A stretch of DNA of 64,000 bases from Brachionus plicatilis (lineage: Eukaryota > Rotifera > Eurotatoria > Ploima > Brachionidae): the NCBI GenBank assembly GCA_010279815.1, contig QEOQ01000110.1:200045-264044 (forward strand). The letters run 5' to 3'. Below the pieces are notes generated by a model. The model searched no databases. It had not been told where the DNA came from and worked only from the letters and a program-made list of their open reading frames with translations. Made by a program: the position numbers and the translations under genes. Each line of letters begins with the position of its first letter. Position 1 is the stretch's first letter. This document shows, one piece after another, positions 1 to 12,240 of this stretch.

Positions 1-2409
1 CCAATTTCAAAATTTATATTAAAAAAAAAAACAAAAATTTTAATGTTTGCGATATAAACTTAAAATTATTTTTTTATTTGATACTGCAAAAAATATTCGA
101 AACATCGCACTTTTTCAATGTTATTTCAATATTGGATACATTTTGTAATTCAAACACAAAAAATTAAACCATATATATTTTTGAATAAATTCTTAAAAAA
201 AGTATAGAAAGTATGATTTTTTTCCAAGTGAAAGTTTTTCTAAATTTCGTAATTGGTTTTTGGAAATAAATCATTCAGCTTATTTTAGTTCACTACAACA
301 ATATAAAATTAATATTTCGTTTTCCTATTAACTTGAATTGAAAATTTTTTGGCAATGTTAAAAGATGGGTATACGAGGTTGGGAGGAGTTTCTGTGTTTT
401 ATTGTCGAATTATTTAAAATTAATCTATTGCTTAGTAGTTGATTAATTAAAAAAAAGTGCGAATTTAATTTGATTAATTTTTTGAAAATTGTTTATCAAA
501 AAGCGCACAATATTAAGGGTAATATAAATTAAATTGATATTGTAGTTTTTGAGTAAACTTGAATAAACTATCTTAGAAAAAACTCAATAATTTCTTTCCA
601 ACTCTAAAATAGTCAATTGCTTACTAAATTTATTCTAGATACTATTCATGTAAAATGCCAAAAAACTTGCCTTCTCCAAATGGTACCCTTTAAAGTTTTC
701 TTATAAAATAATTGGCCACATTCTATGAACCATTAATTTATAGCTTAATTATTCTTGCGTGACCTCAAATTTATTCGCATTTTAACTTAACTAACTTATT
801 TTAATTTGTTTATTAAAAAAAGAAAGTTAACAAAAAAATTAAATAATCAAAGGTTTATATCGGAACAACTTTGGAAGTACATCTCTTAAAAAAGTCATTA
901 GTATGGTAAGCTTAACTAAAGAATGAAATAGCAAACAAGAAAGTTGAAGAAATATTCTAACATTATAAAATATTAACAATATATCAATATTAAATTCTCA
1001 AGCACTCTAGAGAGCTTATTATTTAAACTGATAAATTAATAAAATTGGAATTAAAATTTTCTAAACTTTTTTAATAAGATGGGATAAAATCCAATCTCAA
1101 GCAGGATTTTTTTTGGAATATTTTACTAACAAAAATTTGAGATTAATTTCAACTTTGGCCACAAATTAAGAAGGGCTATCAACTATACATAAAAAATACT
1201 TCTCAGTTTTTTAATGATTGTTTTAGAGTAAATTATAGTATTTTTAATTTTTAAAAAATTTAAAATAAGGTTATTTATTCCAAATTTGAATAAATAACTT
1301 TTGTATTCTTTTTTTATGTAATTACTGTTTAAAAGTAATTTACGCAAACAATTTAACTTGGCATGATGTTAAAGACAATAGACGAAAAATATGGATCAAA
1401 TGCTCAAATCTCATCGGTGTTTTCACCTCAACAAAGAAGGATTCGTTTTGTTGAATCATAGCATAGCGTTTCAAGGAAATAAACCGTTATTGTTTTCGCG
1501 GAAATAAATACTATTCCTCCACAAATAAAAAACCTTAATAGATATATTCAATATAATAGGTTAGCGTTATTGTACATCTCTAAATATACAAATTCACAGT
1601 CTCTTTTGAATTTGGTTTTACAAAGAAAATTAATACTACACTGCGTTATTCCCCACCACTTTAAAAGCCTAGAATTTAAACTCGTGAATAATTATTATAT
1701 ATTTTAAACTAAACGTTCGTATATATATATATTTTTTTTTTTTTAATAGCTTTCAAAAGCAGACAACATCTTAATGACATGTCAAAAAACCTCAATTGTA
1801 AAATCAAGTGTCTGTATAATATATTTTAAAATTTCAAAGCTGGAATTATCAATATTCCAACAAGTCACGTAGCTATCAACACAAGTCACGGAGGGGGCTG
1901 CGCCCCCTCCGTGACTTGTTTTAATCTAAAATTAATATTCAAATAGAAAATGATATTATAATTCAACACATTCAGCAAAGTAGAAACATCAGTAAAACTG
2001 GTATTAGTCGGAACTAAATACAAGGTGAATTTTTTTTAAATATCTCAATTAACCCATTTCATCAAAAATAATTAGAGATAATATTATCAAATCACAAAAC
2101 TAGTAATTTACGCCGCAAATTTGGTAAACAAAAACTAAAATAATGAATATTTTTAAAGAGATTTATTTATATTTTTAGATCTGAAGATGTTTTAGTTCGA
2201 CACATATAATCAAATAAATAATTAATAAATAGATTATTTGATGATAAATTCGAAAATATCAAGAAATGCAATATTTGTGACATGCAATTGAAAAAAATAT
2301 TTTATTATATAAATTAAAATGAGCAATAAATTTAATTTTTTATTTTGTTATTATTAATACTTTTTCTGTTACTCTTGTATTAAATAGATTTTAGTTGTAA
2401 TCGAAATAT
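1..2409. other. AT-rich non-coding stretch
   Basis: No open reading frame of coding character is seen on either strand. The stretch is homopolymer-rich A/T DNA with a short TA microsatellite near 1722-1732 followed by a T-run. The only distinct structure is the GC hairpin at 1881-1919, listed separately. Confidence 0.6.
1881..1919. repeat. Perfect 18-bp GC-rich hairpin
   Basis: Arms 1881-1898 and 1902-1919 are exact reverse complements around a TGC loop. The stem holds GGAGGGGGC / GCCCCCTCC, striking in DNA that is otherwise mostly A and T. A partial copy of the outer arm (CAAGTCACG) lies just upstream at 1861-1869. It could be the tip of a foldback element, a folding RNA element or a protein site; nothing decides between these. 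Confidence 0.8.
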
Positions 2410-2880
2410 GATTTACCACTCATCCGAGTCATACAAGACAGCGAACTCGGCAACTATTTAGACTAGCTTGGAACCACAAACCAAGCGACATTTTTAATTT
2501 AGAAAGAGAGAATGCCTTAACTTTAAGGCTTCCAAAGTTACGGCTATCCAAAGAGGGTTAGCTGTAAAACAAGTTCTTGCTCTGCTTAGATTCTATACTG
2601 GATGTTGGTCAAAGCCAGCAGGACCCTCATACGACAAGACTAGGAAAAAGACCCATAGATCTATGTACCCGTAATAAAGCTCTTCTTCGGACTTGTAGAA
2701 GACCACATTGTGTGGCCGCCACCACCCTCCTCTTTTCCCATCCAGGGCTTGGGACCGGCTTACGGCAGAGTTATGTTGCATTTAAATCCTATTTTTATCT
2801 TTGCTTCTTCGAATTTATGATGGATTAAAATTTGTGAATCTTAACTACTGATTGTAAAAGTTAGAGTTAAGTGACTTGTG
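2410..2880. other. GC-richer block of unknown nature
   Basis: About 470 bp with clearly higher GC than the flanks, abrupt on both sides. Short ORFs occupy both strands (2577-2828 plus, 2593-2781 minus) but neither shows a recognisable domain or an obvious intron structure. I looked for tRNA B-boxes and for U1, U2, U4, U5 and U6 snRNA signatures and did not find them. Candidates are a SINE or truncated retroelement tail, a structured non-coding RNA gene, or an exon of an unknown gene. Confidence 0.4.
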
Positions 2881-3511
2881 TTGACTGCCTCTTCTTACAC
2901 CAAAAAAAAAACTTATTTATTTATTACAATTTAACAATTAGAAAATGTAATCTCCTTTAAAGAATTCCCGATGTGAGTATACTTACTTGCTAGTCACGTT
3001 TCTTCGAAAAAATTCAGATTTATGATTGGAAAAAAGCTCCCAATTTGAGCACTTTTTTAAAAAAATTTTTTAGAAGATTTTTTCTATTTTATAAAAATCA
3101 GCCGTTCAATCAAAGCTTTTGAAGTTTTGAGAATGAGTGTCAGTACAAACTCAAAGGTCACACGATCTTTTTATAGAACTGTTTTTTCATTTTCTTTTTA
3201 TAATTTACAGATTTTTCTTATAATGAAATAGAAAACTATTAATAACTTTGTACAGTATGCCTATAAAATTTAGAACATAAAAAAAAAATAATCAAATATT
3301 TTTAAAAAGTGAAAATTTGAAATAAAAATCGATTATCATATAATTCAAACTATATCTTTTAATAGATAATTTTTTTAGCATTCTTTTGATATATAAATTG
3401 TCAAAAAATATCTTCTAACCACTCCAAAACTCTTAAACTTTAATTTTGGAACATTAATTTTTTACTTCTGGTTCTTGCTCTATTTATTCAGGCAGAATCA
3501 ATCAGTTTGCA

Positions 3512-3708
3512 TATATGGATACCCTGGAAAATCAGTTGTTACCATCAGAAAAGTGCATGTAAAAATCTAAAAAAAAAAGCATCTAAAAAGCGTTCTTTTT
3601 GGTGAATGGTTGAAAGTTCCAAGTGAAATAGTCAAGAACATGATTGAATCTATGCCAAAACGTGACGTTGAGTGTATTAAAGCTAAAGGCGGCTATTATA
3701 AATGTTAA
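3512..3708 (+). pseudogene. Tc1/mariner transposase C-terminal relic
   Basis: Frame 3601-3708 reads to a stop and ends with the classic Tc1-family tail: a WLKVPSEIVKN segment, an IESMPKR motif and a final IKAKGG box followed by two aromatic residues. The upstream piece 3512-3565 (YMDTLENQLLP, then stop) resembles the segment that in intact transposases precedes the last catalytic residues. The middle is lost, so this is an internally deleted, dead copy. The rest of the transposase and both terminal inverted repeats were not found nearby. Confidence 0.7.
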
Positions 3709-4939
3709 AAATTATTATGTTCTAAATTTTGTTTACATTTTTTTGATGAATAATAAACCTCTCTTTTTTTTTTGCGATTTTTTTTCTATCCTTGTTTTTC
3801 TACTTTTCCGATCAAAAATTTTTTCTGAATAAAATTCAAACAAATAAAATTATTTTTGTTTTTTTTTTTTAGCCGCACTGTTTCCCAGGAAAAAACCCTG
3901 CATAAAAAAATCAATGTTCTAAATTTTCTAGACATACTCTATATGTAACTAGATTTCAATCCATCTAGCTACATATAGATGTCTAGTAGTATTGTAAATA
4001 AATAGTATTTGAATTTACTTTTAAATAAATAACTTAATTTTTTATTTGATTTTAAATTTAAACAAATTTTCAATGTAAGTTTTAATTTAAACCTAGAAAA
4101 ATAATAAAATTTATATTCAAAATTGAATCATAATTCAATTAAGAATTCTATTAAGAATTTAAAAAGTAAAATTATTTAGCTTTTATTTGAAAACCCGAGC
4201 GAAATTTTAAATTTATTTTGATGGTTGTTATAATAATTGTATTAATTGTAAAACGTAATTAACAAAAAATTTCTAAAAATAAAGTTTCTTCCATTTTTTT
4301 CTTTTTCCAATTATTTCAAGGTCTTTCCAAAATAATATTTAAATATTATTCATATTTTATTAAAAATTAATTTTTATTTTTAAAAATTAGTCAAACTCAA
4401 GATTCTTTACAAGTAATCTTTACTACCCGATCGATAAACAAAAAGCAATACAAAAAAAGATCTCTGGTCCACGATCATTCAATTTAAGTAAGTTAATGTA
4501 ATTATAGTAAATAAAAATGCTGATATTACACTGTCGAATATAGTAATACAAATTCCTCAAGCAATATGCTTGGTCACTTGTGAAAAGAGCATGCTATGGA
4601 ATTGGGATATTAGTATAATATTTTAGTAAGTTTTAGCTATATCTTAAAATTTAAATTAGTCAAATTGTTCAAGTAATTTTAATTAAAACATAATATAAAT
4701 AGAATTTAGAGTTATTTAAGTTAATCTTGGAATATAAATATTATTCGAGTTTAAATTTGAATTCAAATTTTATTTTAGTTTAAATCGAAATAAATCGAAT
4801 AATTTATTCAAATCGCTAATTTAATTTACAACACTACTTCCTTGTAAGATGTCTCCACAAGCATGCTTGTCGTAAATTATTTTTTATTATTATTACCGTA
4901 AACTCTTGAACATTACTCTTGGAATTATGTCAAAATTGA
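3709..4939. other. AT-rich non-coding stretch
   Basis: Low-complexity A/T DNA with scattered short inverted motifs (for example an ACATATAGATGT-type repeat near 3940-3985). No coding frame or RNA gene is seen. Confidence 0.5.
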
Positions 4940-5287
4940 CAATGTGAAATTTTAGTATAAAAATTACAGTACAAAAAGTAAAAACGCTATAATTTATTTT
5001 CTAATTGTGCAAAAATGGATCTATAAAAAGTACAATATTGTACAAATTTTTTGCAACAAAATTCCAGGCTTTGCAAAAACTCTGCAATTTTCTGTAAAAT
5101 GCACACCATTAAAAATATTTGACTAAAAAATGCAATAAGTTGCAGAGTTTTTGCAGAGCCTGGAATTTGGTTGCAAAAAATTTGTACAATATTGTACTTT
5201 TTATAGATCCATTTTTGCATAATTAGAAAATAAACTAAAGCGTTTTTACTTTTTGTACTGTAATTTTTGTACTAAAATTTCACATTG
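4940..5287. mobile_element. Foldback (MITE-like) element, arms about 150 bp
   Basis: The left arm starts CAATGTGAAATTTTAG at 4940 and the right arm ends with its reverse complement at 5287; the arms stay in register for roughly 150 bp around a short centre near 5090-5135, with only scattered differences. The inner arm carries a TTTTGCAAAAACTCTGCA-type motif. No transposase is inside. A decayed single-arm copy lies at 47631-47760, so it is a dispersed family. No clear target-site duplication was identified. Confidence 0.8.
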
Positions 5288-7336
5288 CCTCAAAATTTGG
5301 GTTTATTCTATATGGTACTAATACCATCGAAACCATGTAATAAAATTTTTTTATTTTTTTTTTAAGAATAAACCTTGACGTCTGACTTTAAACTTAGAGT
5401 AAGCGCAAAAATTTTAATTTTATTCTTAGAATAATTTCGAATTTATTTCGTAATAAACTTAAAAAATTCGAAATTAAAAAAAATTAAAAATTATATTTTA
5501 AAATTAAAAAAATTCGATTTAATAGCCAAAAAAACTATATAAAAACATTTGTTTATTCATTTATGCCTAATTATTTTACCATTTTCGACACGAGGTAGCC
5601 TTTTTCTACCACGTTTCTTTGAAGTTAATTGATTTGAACAAGTTTCGATATTGGAAGTTATTGAAATTTGGAATTTAGCTTGGTTGGTCTGAAGATTCAA
5701 TTCCTTAAGAGAGTTTCGAATAGTTAAAAAATCAAAAATTTTTAAAATCTTATTGCCAAGATGCGTTCCAAAATTGTAAATTTCATAAAAATTTAAAAGG
5801 AAAACAAACAAATATCATTTTAGAAAAGACAAAAAACAAAATTCTACAAAATCTTAAAAATAAATAGATCTCAATTTATATTTAAAATGATAAGAATAAA
5901 ATAATTAGAAAAAAATAAATAGAAAAAATTAACATTGAATTTTAAATTTATAAGAAAGATATGAAGACAACCCAGTCAGTCTAAAAATGATGACTTCATA
6001 GATGAATCATCTATGAATCATCTCATTGTTTATAGATGAAAAATGATTTTGGATTAAAACCAGAAAATTTTCGTTGTATTCTAAAGGTTATTAAATGAAA
6101 AGACTTTTTTTAAATAAATAAGTTATTTATCAATAAAAAAAATTTTATTAAAAAGTTAATTTAAAATCAAAAATCATTTATATAATAAAATTATTTTAGT
6201 GTTAAAAAAAGCAACTTTAGTTACAAAAAAACTCTTTAGCCTAAATGTATCAGGTTATGGATCTTGATATTATACAAATTTTATTTTATTTAATTTTTAA
6301 ATAATTTAGTAAACTTGGCGTTTTTAGCATATTCCTTTCTAAAGTGATAATCAAAATGTGAATACACTCGAATTTTTTTTATTCTTGTCTTAAGTCTAAA
6401 GTCATAATAATGAAAACTCAATGTCAAAGTCTGACTTTGACTTTGAAGATTTTTTTTCATTAAAGTCAAGAATTTTGAAAAAGAAAAATAATATTAAAAA
6501 AATTAAATTTTTTTTTTCGGTAAAGAACATATTTTAAATCGAAATCAATCAATTTTTCTTACAAAAGCTTTTTGAAGCACAATTTTTCACAGAATGGAAA
6601 ATTAAAGCTATCTTCTAAGCCTTCTTTTCAGCCTAGCGATTGAAAAAATAAATATAAAAAAGTACAAATTGAGTAAAATAAATTAAGAAAAATAAAAAAT
6701 AATGACATATATTGATTAAATAATTAAGGTTTTTATCGGATAAAAAGAATTTTTGGAGAAAAAAATTTTCAAAAAAAGATAACAAAACTTATTTTTAGTT
6801 TTACAATGGTGGAATTAGCGGTGCTTGATTTTTTAATTTCATTTTTTAAGGTTTTTTTTAAATAAATTTTATTAAAATAAGTTCCTTTTTTTTAATTTTT
6901 TGATTTTTGTAAATATTTAATTTTTAAAGATCATTAATTATTTACTTCATTAAGATTGAAGTGAAAATACCTAAAATATTTAAGTTTTAATTTGAAAAAT
7001 AATCGTTCTTGTAAATTATGGATAAAAAAGCTTTATCATATTCTTAATAATACCTAATTATATTAATCTTCAATGGTTCTAATAAAAAAATAACAACATT
7101 TTCCATCTTATAAATACTCTATTAAATCATTAGAAAAATAAAAATTATCATTAAGCCAATTAATCTAAGTTTCATCTAATATTAAAGTCTGCTAGAAGTG
7201 TACAAATATTTGAGTATTAATTTTTCCAAAAATAACACCGAATGTAAAGGTTAACAGATAAAAAATTATTATAAAAATGTTGTTTATTAAAAAAATTAAA
7301 AGTATTATTTTTTATTTTTAAAATTTTTTTTATAAT
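5288..7336. other. AT-rich stretch; 5' edge of segmental duplication
   Basis: No convincing gene. A minus-strand ORF at 5557-5811 (84 residues, containing KKRGRKRLP, which resembles an AT-hook) has no other support. From about 5720 to 5850 the sequence matches 29220-29356; then 5851-7336 is absent from the second copy, so it is either an insertion here or a deletion there. Relics of a repeat with alternating AAGTC/GACTT words lie near 6390-6470. Confidence 0.45.
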
Positions 7337-8519
7337 ATTTGATTATCCCTAAAACGCCGAAAGGAGAACGAAGTATCTGGACCTATAATACGGAAGTAGA
7401 AAATATTTTTAATTTATTAACTTCAATATCAGTTTCAAAATTTTCTCTTTTATTTCTCTATATTGCCTTTAGCTTTGGAGATATAAGATTTATTTTTGGC
7501 CTCATAGCTTTGACCAATACTGATTTGGCAAGCTGTTATATGACAGATATTAATTTCTTAATTTAAACTCAGTAAAAAAAATCAAAAAAGTTATTTTAAT
7601 AAATAAAATTTTAAAATAATATTTGTCCACTTCCGCATTTTTTTTATATCTAAATTCACGACAATTTTTTGTTACGATTTTCCGCATTTTGGAGATAACA
7701 TAAATATTTAGGCACTGTGACTTATATTAGATATAATTTTCTTATTATATGGGATTATGGGTCTTCGTTTGGTGGGACAAACCACCGTAGCTCATTATTA
7801 ATATTATTATTTTCTTTTTATAAATGTAAATAAGGTAAAAAAATTGGATTTAAATTTATTTAATTTATTTATAAAACAATTTTGGCTGAGCCTTGGCCCT
7901 TTAGAATGTAGAATTAGTCCTTTCTTTCAGGAACATGATTGAATTGAATTTTAAAATGAAAAAATGATTTTTTTGAAAAAATTTAAGTTAGGTGGGTAGT
8001 GAATGTCGAGAGAAAAAAAGAGGAATTTTATAAGCAAATAGAAAATTCTAATGTAGAATTTAAATTTCTATTTAATTTATTGTAAATATATTTTTTCATG
8101 TATAATCTTTAAAGTTGGAAAATTTTTTTAATATTTTGGGAATAAAAAATTGGGACATTTCAATTAAATTGTGTAGTACTCGAACTAAATTTCTCTTTTA
8201 AAAAAAATCAAGCATTGTTTAATCACTTGAAATAAAATGAAAAATGATTGCTTATTATTTTTTAGTATTTTTGTAACTTATATAAAAAATAATATTAGAA
8301 CAAAACTAGAATAAAACGGCTTGAAATTTAAATTTTTTTTTATTTTATTTGAATTAATAAAAAATGTTTAAATTTTGGACCAACTTTTAGGTGTTGATTT
8401 TTTAAAGCCATTTTTGATTGCTTCTATTTCAAAAGATTTAATTTCACAATGAGATTTTAACACTTTCAAATTAAATGAGCTTTATTAATATTCTTAGTTT
8501 TAATTTTATATAAATTTCT

Positions 8520-9023
8520 GGCAACTTGGAGTTAATGATCATGATCAAATGATCAAAATTTAATTGATTAAAATCTTAATGAAAATGATGAAATTGGCTT
8601 TTTTTTATTATTTTTAAATTAAAAATTAGATGTCTAGTATTTTAATTAAAAGAAAAAAAACTTTTTGTTTTTTCATTTTGGTCTTCAATTGATTTTTCTA
8701 AAATCTTTATTAGAAATCTTTAAAGCCAAACATGAAATCTATACAAATTATGGCTTTAAATAATATTTTAATATTTAAAAAAATACATAACGACGAGAAA
8801 AAGTTAAATTTTGTATTGAAAAATTTCAAAATATTGATAAAGATGTTATTTATACTTCAGATAAAAATTATTTTAATTTTCCATCTAATTAGATTAAACA
8901 AATCATATTTAATAAAGTTTAGTCATTTATTATTAAAAAATTATAAAAAATATTTTTTAATTTAAATCAAAAACTAAAAATTTTGATTTGAAATTTAAAT
9001 TTGATCATGATCTTCAATTTGCC
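8520..9023. mobile_element. 504-bp TIR element private to duplication copy A
   Basis: The ends are imperfect inverted repeats: GGCAACTTGGAG then ATCATGATCAAAT on the left, and the reverse complement of GGCAAATTGAAG then ATCATGATCAAAT on the right. The matching place in copy B (about 30470) lacks it. Flanks 8511-8518 and 9024-9031 match at 7 of 8 bases, suggesting an 8-bp target duplication. An AT-rich ORF at 8732-8965 shows no domain and is probably incidental. The family is unassigned; 8-bp duplication would suit hAT. Confidence 0.65.
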
Positions 9024-10051
9024 TAAATTTTCTTAAATTTTAAGACGTCTTGTTTTTTTGATATCATCATAAGTAAAAGTTTTTCAAGTTTAAAAAAATT
9101 AGAAAATTAATTCCTTTCTTTCTTCTACTAAGTCGGTTTATTTCATATTGAGTATAATGAGACATAGAATTTTTTTAATTTATGCAGACTAAAATTTACC
9201 AATGATGGTAATATCTTTTCTGTTGGTGGATTATCGGATTAAAAAAGCTAATTATACATTATTAAAAAAACAATCAAGCAACTTGTGGATTTTTATTGGC
9301 TACATGCCTACATCTGTTACAATTTCAAAGACTATACAGCGATATCGACTTATTTAATTTACAAGGCTTGGAAAAATTAAACGATCAAACAACAAACGAC
9401 TACTTTAAATCTTCGAACAAAGGGTCGAAAACAATGGAGCAATTTATTCTTCGACGATTTCGGATGGGTTATTTCATGAATCACTCTAATTAATCAGTCA
9501 ATTAACTTTTCTCATGAGCAGTATTTTTATTTTTCAATTTTATTTTTTTTAACCAATAAAATTTGACTCTAGAAAAATTGCAATATTTAGCTGAATGAAT
9601 TATAAAAAATTTAAAAATTTCTATGTCTTTTTTAACATGAGATATGTTATTTTATAAAAAAGAAAAGCAATTTAAAAATAAAAAAACAACCTAAGTTTCT
9701 AATTGGCTAAATTTTATTTTTGCACCAATAGGAAATGATTTCGATTTAATATTTCAAAAATTGACCAATAGAAATGCTTTAAAGATAAAATTCTTTTTAA
9801 CAATTAGAAAAAATGGACATGACAAAAATTTATTAGCCGTATTTTATCGAAATGAAGTAATCTAAATTAGAAGAAACTTGCTAATATTTGAGTCACTTTT
9901 TTGGAGTGAAAAATTTTCGAATAAAACGAACGAACCAAAGAGAAAAATGAATTCAATTTATTAAATTGAAAATAAAATGTCACTTGCTTTTTAGTTTTAG
10001 ATTTATTTATTCAAAATGAAAAGTTAAATATGATTCTAATAATTGTTAAGA
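9024..10051. other. Intergenic DNA downstream of the WD40 gene
   Basis: Mostly duplication-shared sequence. The piece about 9150-9640 has no counterpart in copy B; it holds a plus-strand ORF (9296-9493, 65 residues) with somewhat higher GC than the surroundings but no recognised domain. 9943-9952 is the intact target site at which copy B carries a 3.3-kb transposon. Confidence 0.4.
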
Positions 10052-10961
10052 TTAATTCCAAACAATAAGTTCAGTATAAGATGAACTTATAAAATTACCA
10101 CTTGGTAAAACAGCCAATTCCATGACAGCGTCCTTGTGTAACGGTGATGTAAACTTGAGTGTGCCATCATATGGATTCCAAACTTTGATGGTTCCGTCCA
10201 GAGAACCACTCAATAAATCACCATTAGCTAAAACATGCAAACAGTTATTCCTACAAATAACGTCTGAATGTCCCATTAAATTCCTTATCAATTGATTTGT
10301 TTCTAAATTCCAAATGTTTATTATTCCATCCCAAAGACCACTTACCAAATAACCATTTGGTAAGAAAGCAATCGAACGAACATACGTTTCATGAGTAATT
10401 GATTTAATTACAGCACCATTTGAAATGTTCCATACTTTTACTGTTTTGTCATCAGAACGACTTACCAAGTTTCCGTTTGGTAATTCAATTATTTGATTAA
10501 CAGTCCAAGTATGCCCAACAAGTTTATTTTTAATCAATCCATTTTGAGAATCTCTTATTATTATTTCATATCCATTTCCCCATTGACCAATTGCCAAATC
10601 ATCATTTTTCAATACAGTCATATAGTAAAAAGTGTCATTAGTTTGTATTATCCTTTTCAACGGTTCACCATATGTTTTTAAATCCCAAACCAAAAGTGTT
10701 TCACTCTTCCAATATCCAGCAACTAAGTCACCATTTGACAAAAGGCCAAAGACCCACGGATAAAAATACACACTGGTCAAATTTCTCTTTATTATTCCTT
10801 TTTGTAAATCCCAAATTTCAATTAAATTCCCTCTACCTCCTCTGACTAGATCACCATTTGGCAAAGGAAGGATTCTTTGATAAAAAACCCCACTTATTGG
10901 AATATTGAGTTGAACAGTGCCATTAAAATAAATTTGAGGTTTATTTGGACTCAGTGTAAAT
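10052..10961 (-). CDS. WD40 beta-propeller protein, copy A (3' exon)
   Basis: The minus-strand exon encodes about 302 residues made only of WD40-like blades. I count seven, each with a spacer followed by L-[PS]-NGDLVSG-type and [IV]-[KW]-[VI]-W-[ND] strands, for example LPNGNLVSRSDDKTVKVWN; the stop follows the last LIVWN directly, as expected for a closed propeller. No ATG opens the frame; a plausible acceptor AG lies just upstream of 10961, so a short 5' exon is missing from this model. In both copies an ATG reading MNLLAR/MNLMAR lies about 150 bp upstream, but I could not join it cleanly. WD40 propellers are protein-interaction scaffolds; no catalytic domain is seen. The close paralogue is at 34944-35850. 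Confidence 0.8.
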
Positions 10962-11541
10962 CTTTTTAAAAATATAAAATAATTTTTAATTTTAAATATT
11001 CATCTCACTGTAAGAGTATTAAAAAAATACAATTAATTATAATGACAATAAAATAATTTAAAAATAAAGTTCAAAAGATAAATACTAATCTAGCAAGTAA
11101 ATTCATAAACTTTTTTAATAAATTGAATTTCTATTCTTTTCCTTTAAAATTTTGTCTTATTATTTTGTTCAAAATCATAACATTGATTGTCTATTTTTCC
11201 TGTTAATTTGGAATATTTTTGATAATTTTATTTCGAGAGTTGTTTAATTTTTTTAAATTAAATCACGCATTTAATTTAAAAAAAGTAACTTTTCCTTGAA
11301 AATAAAACGAATTTAATTTTTATTTTAATTTATTATTATTTAATTTAGAATGTGAAAATCTACTTTTTTTCCTCTCGAAATGAAATAAAGTTTTCAAATC
11401 TAAATAGGAGTTGAAAAGAATAAAAATAAACATAGAAAAAACAAAAATAAGAGAAATAATAGAAAAAACTTAGGCGAATAGAATTAACTAAAAAGTTAAT
11501 TATTTTGAAATTGATTCAAAAAATGTTCTTTTCATGACTAA

Positions 11542-12240
11542 TGGGCAATTTACTGTTATTATTCAACTTTTCAATTATTCAAATAATTGTATTTATTTCT
11601 TCAACTTTCTTCAACTTTTTCAATTTTTATTAATATAAAAACCCCTTCAATTATTTCAATTATTCAACTATTACAGTTATTCAACTTTCTTCAACTTTCT
11701 TCAACTTTTTCAGTTTTTATCAATATTGAAATTTTTTAATCCTTATCCAATTTTGGCGTTTTTTAGCATTGAAAATACTAAAAAATGAGAAAACTTTACC
11801 GAGTATTTATACCTTTTAAAAAAATCAATCACTAAACAATTAATTATTATAAATTAATTAAGCATTAATTAAGAAAAATTCCTATCTCTTTTTGCTGAAC
11901 CGAAATCCCTAAACCAGGGCTACGCCCCGGACCCCTTTGATTTTATCTTAAATTTTGTTAAAATAAATCTAATTTTAAAATAAACCCTAAATTGACAATG
12001 CAATGCATAGTCAATATATGGTTAATTTTAAAATTAGATTTCTTTAACTTGCAAATTATAATGTTTTAAAATTAATTCTTTTAAAGTAAAAATTCAAAGT
12101 GATAAAAATTGAAAAAGTTGAAGAAAGTTGTACCTTTGGAAAAGTTGAATAGTTGAAATAATTGAGAGAATTGTTAAATACAAATTGACCCAAAGTTGAA
12201 AAAACATTTTTCAAATTTGAATAATTTTTCAAATTGCCGA
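11542..12240. mobile_element. About 700-bp element with TTCAACTTTCTTCAAC inverted repeats
   Basis: The left part (about 11542-11735) has repeated TTCAACTTTCTTCAAC and CAATTATTCAA words ending in CAATTTTTATCAA; the right part (about 12085-12240) holds the reverse complements in mirrored order. The extreme ends GGGCAATTTA and CGGCAATTTG are also inverted. The centre contains a GC-rich GGGCTACGCCCC hairpin (about 11917-11930). No transposase lies inside. It falls in a segment missing from duplication copy B, so insertion after duplication is plausible. Borders are approximate. Confidence 0.55.

Noticed and set aside
2977..2995. U1-like ATACTTAC motif
   Set aside because: Only a short match; no snRNA body follows.
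7339..7566. 75-residue ORF in duplication copy A
   Set aside because: The matching copy at about 29357 has indels that break the frame, so coding constraint is unlikely.
8732..8965. 77-residue Lys/Ile/Leu-rich ORF
   Set aside because: Chance AT-rich translation inside a TIR element, absent from the paralogous locus.
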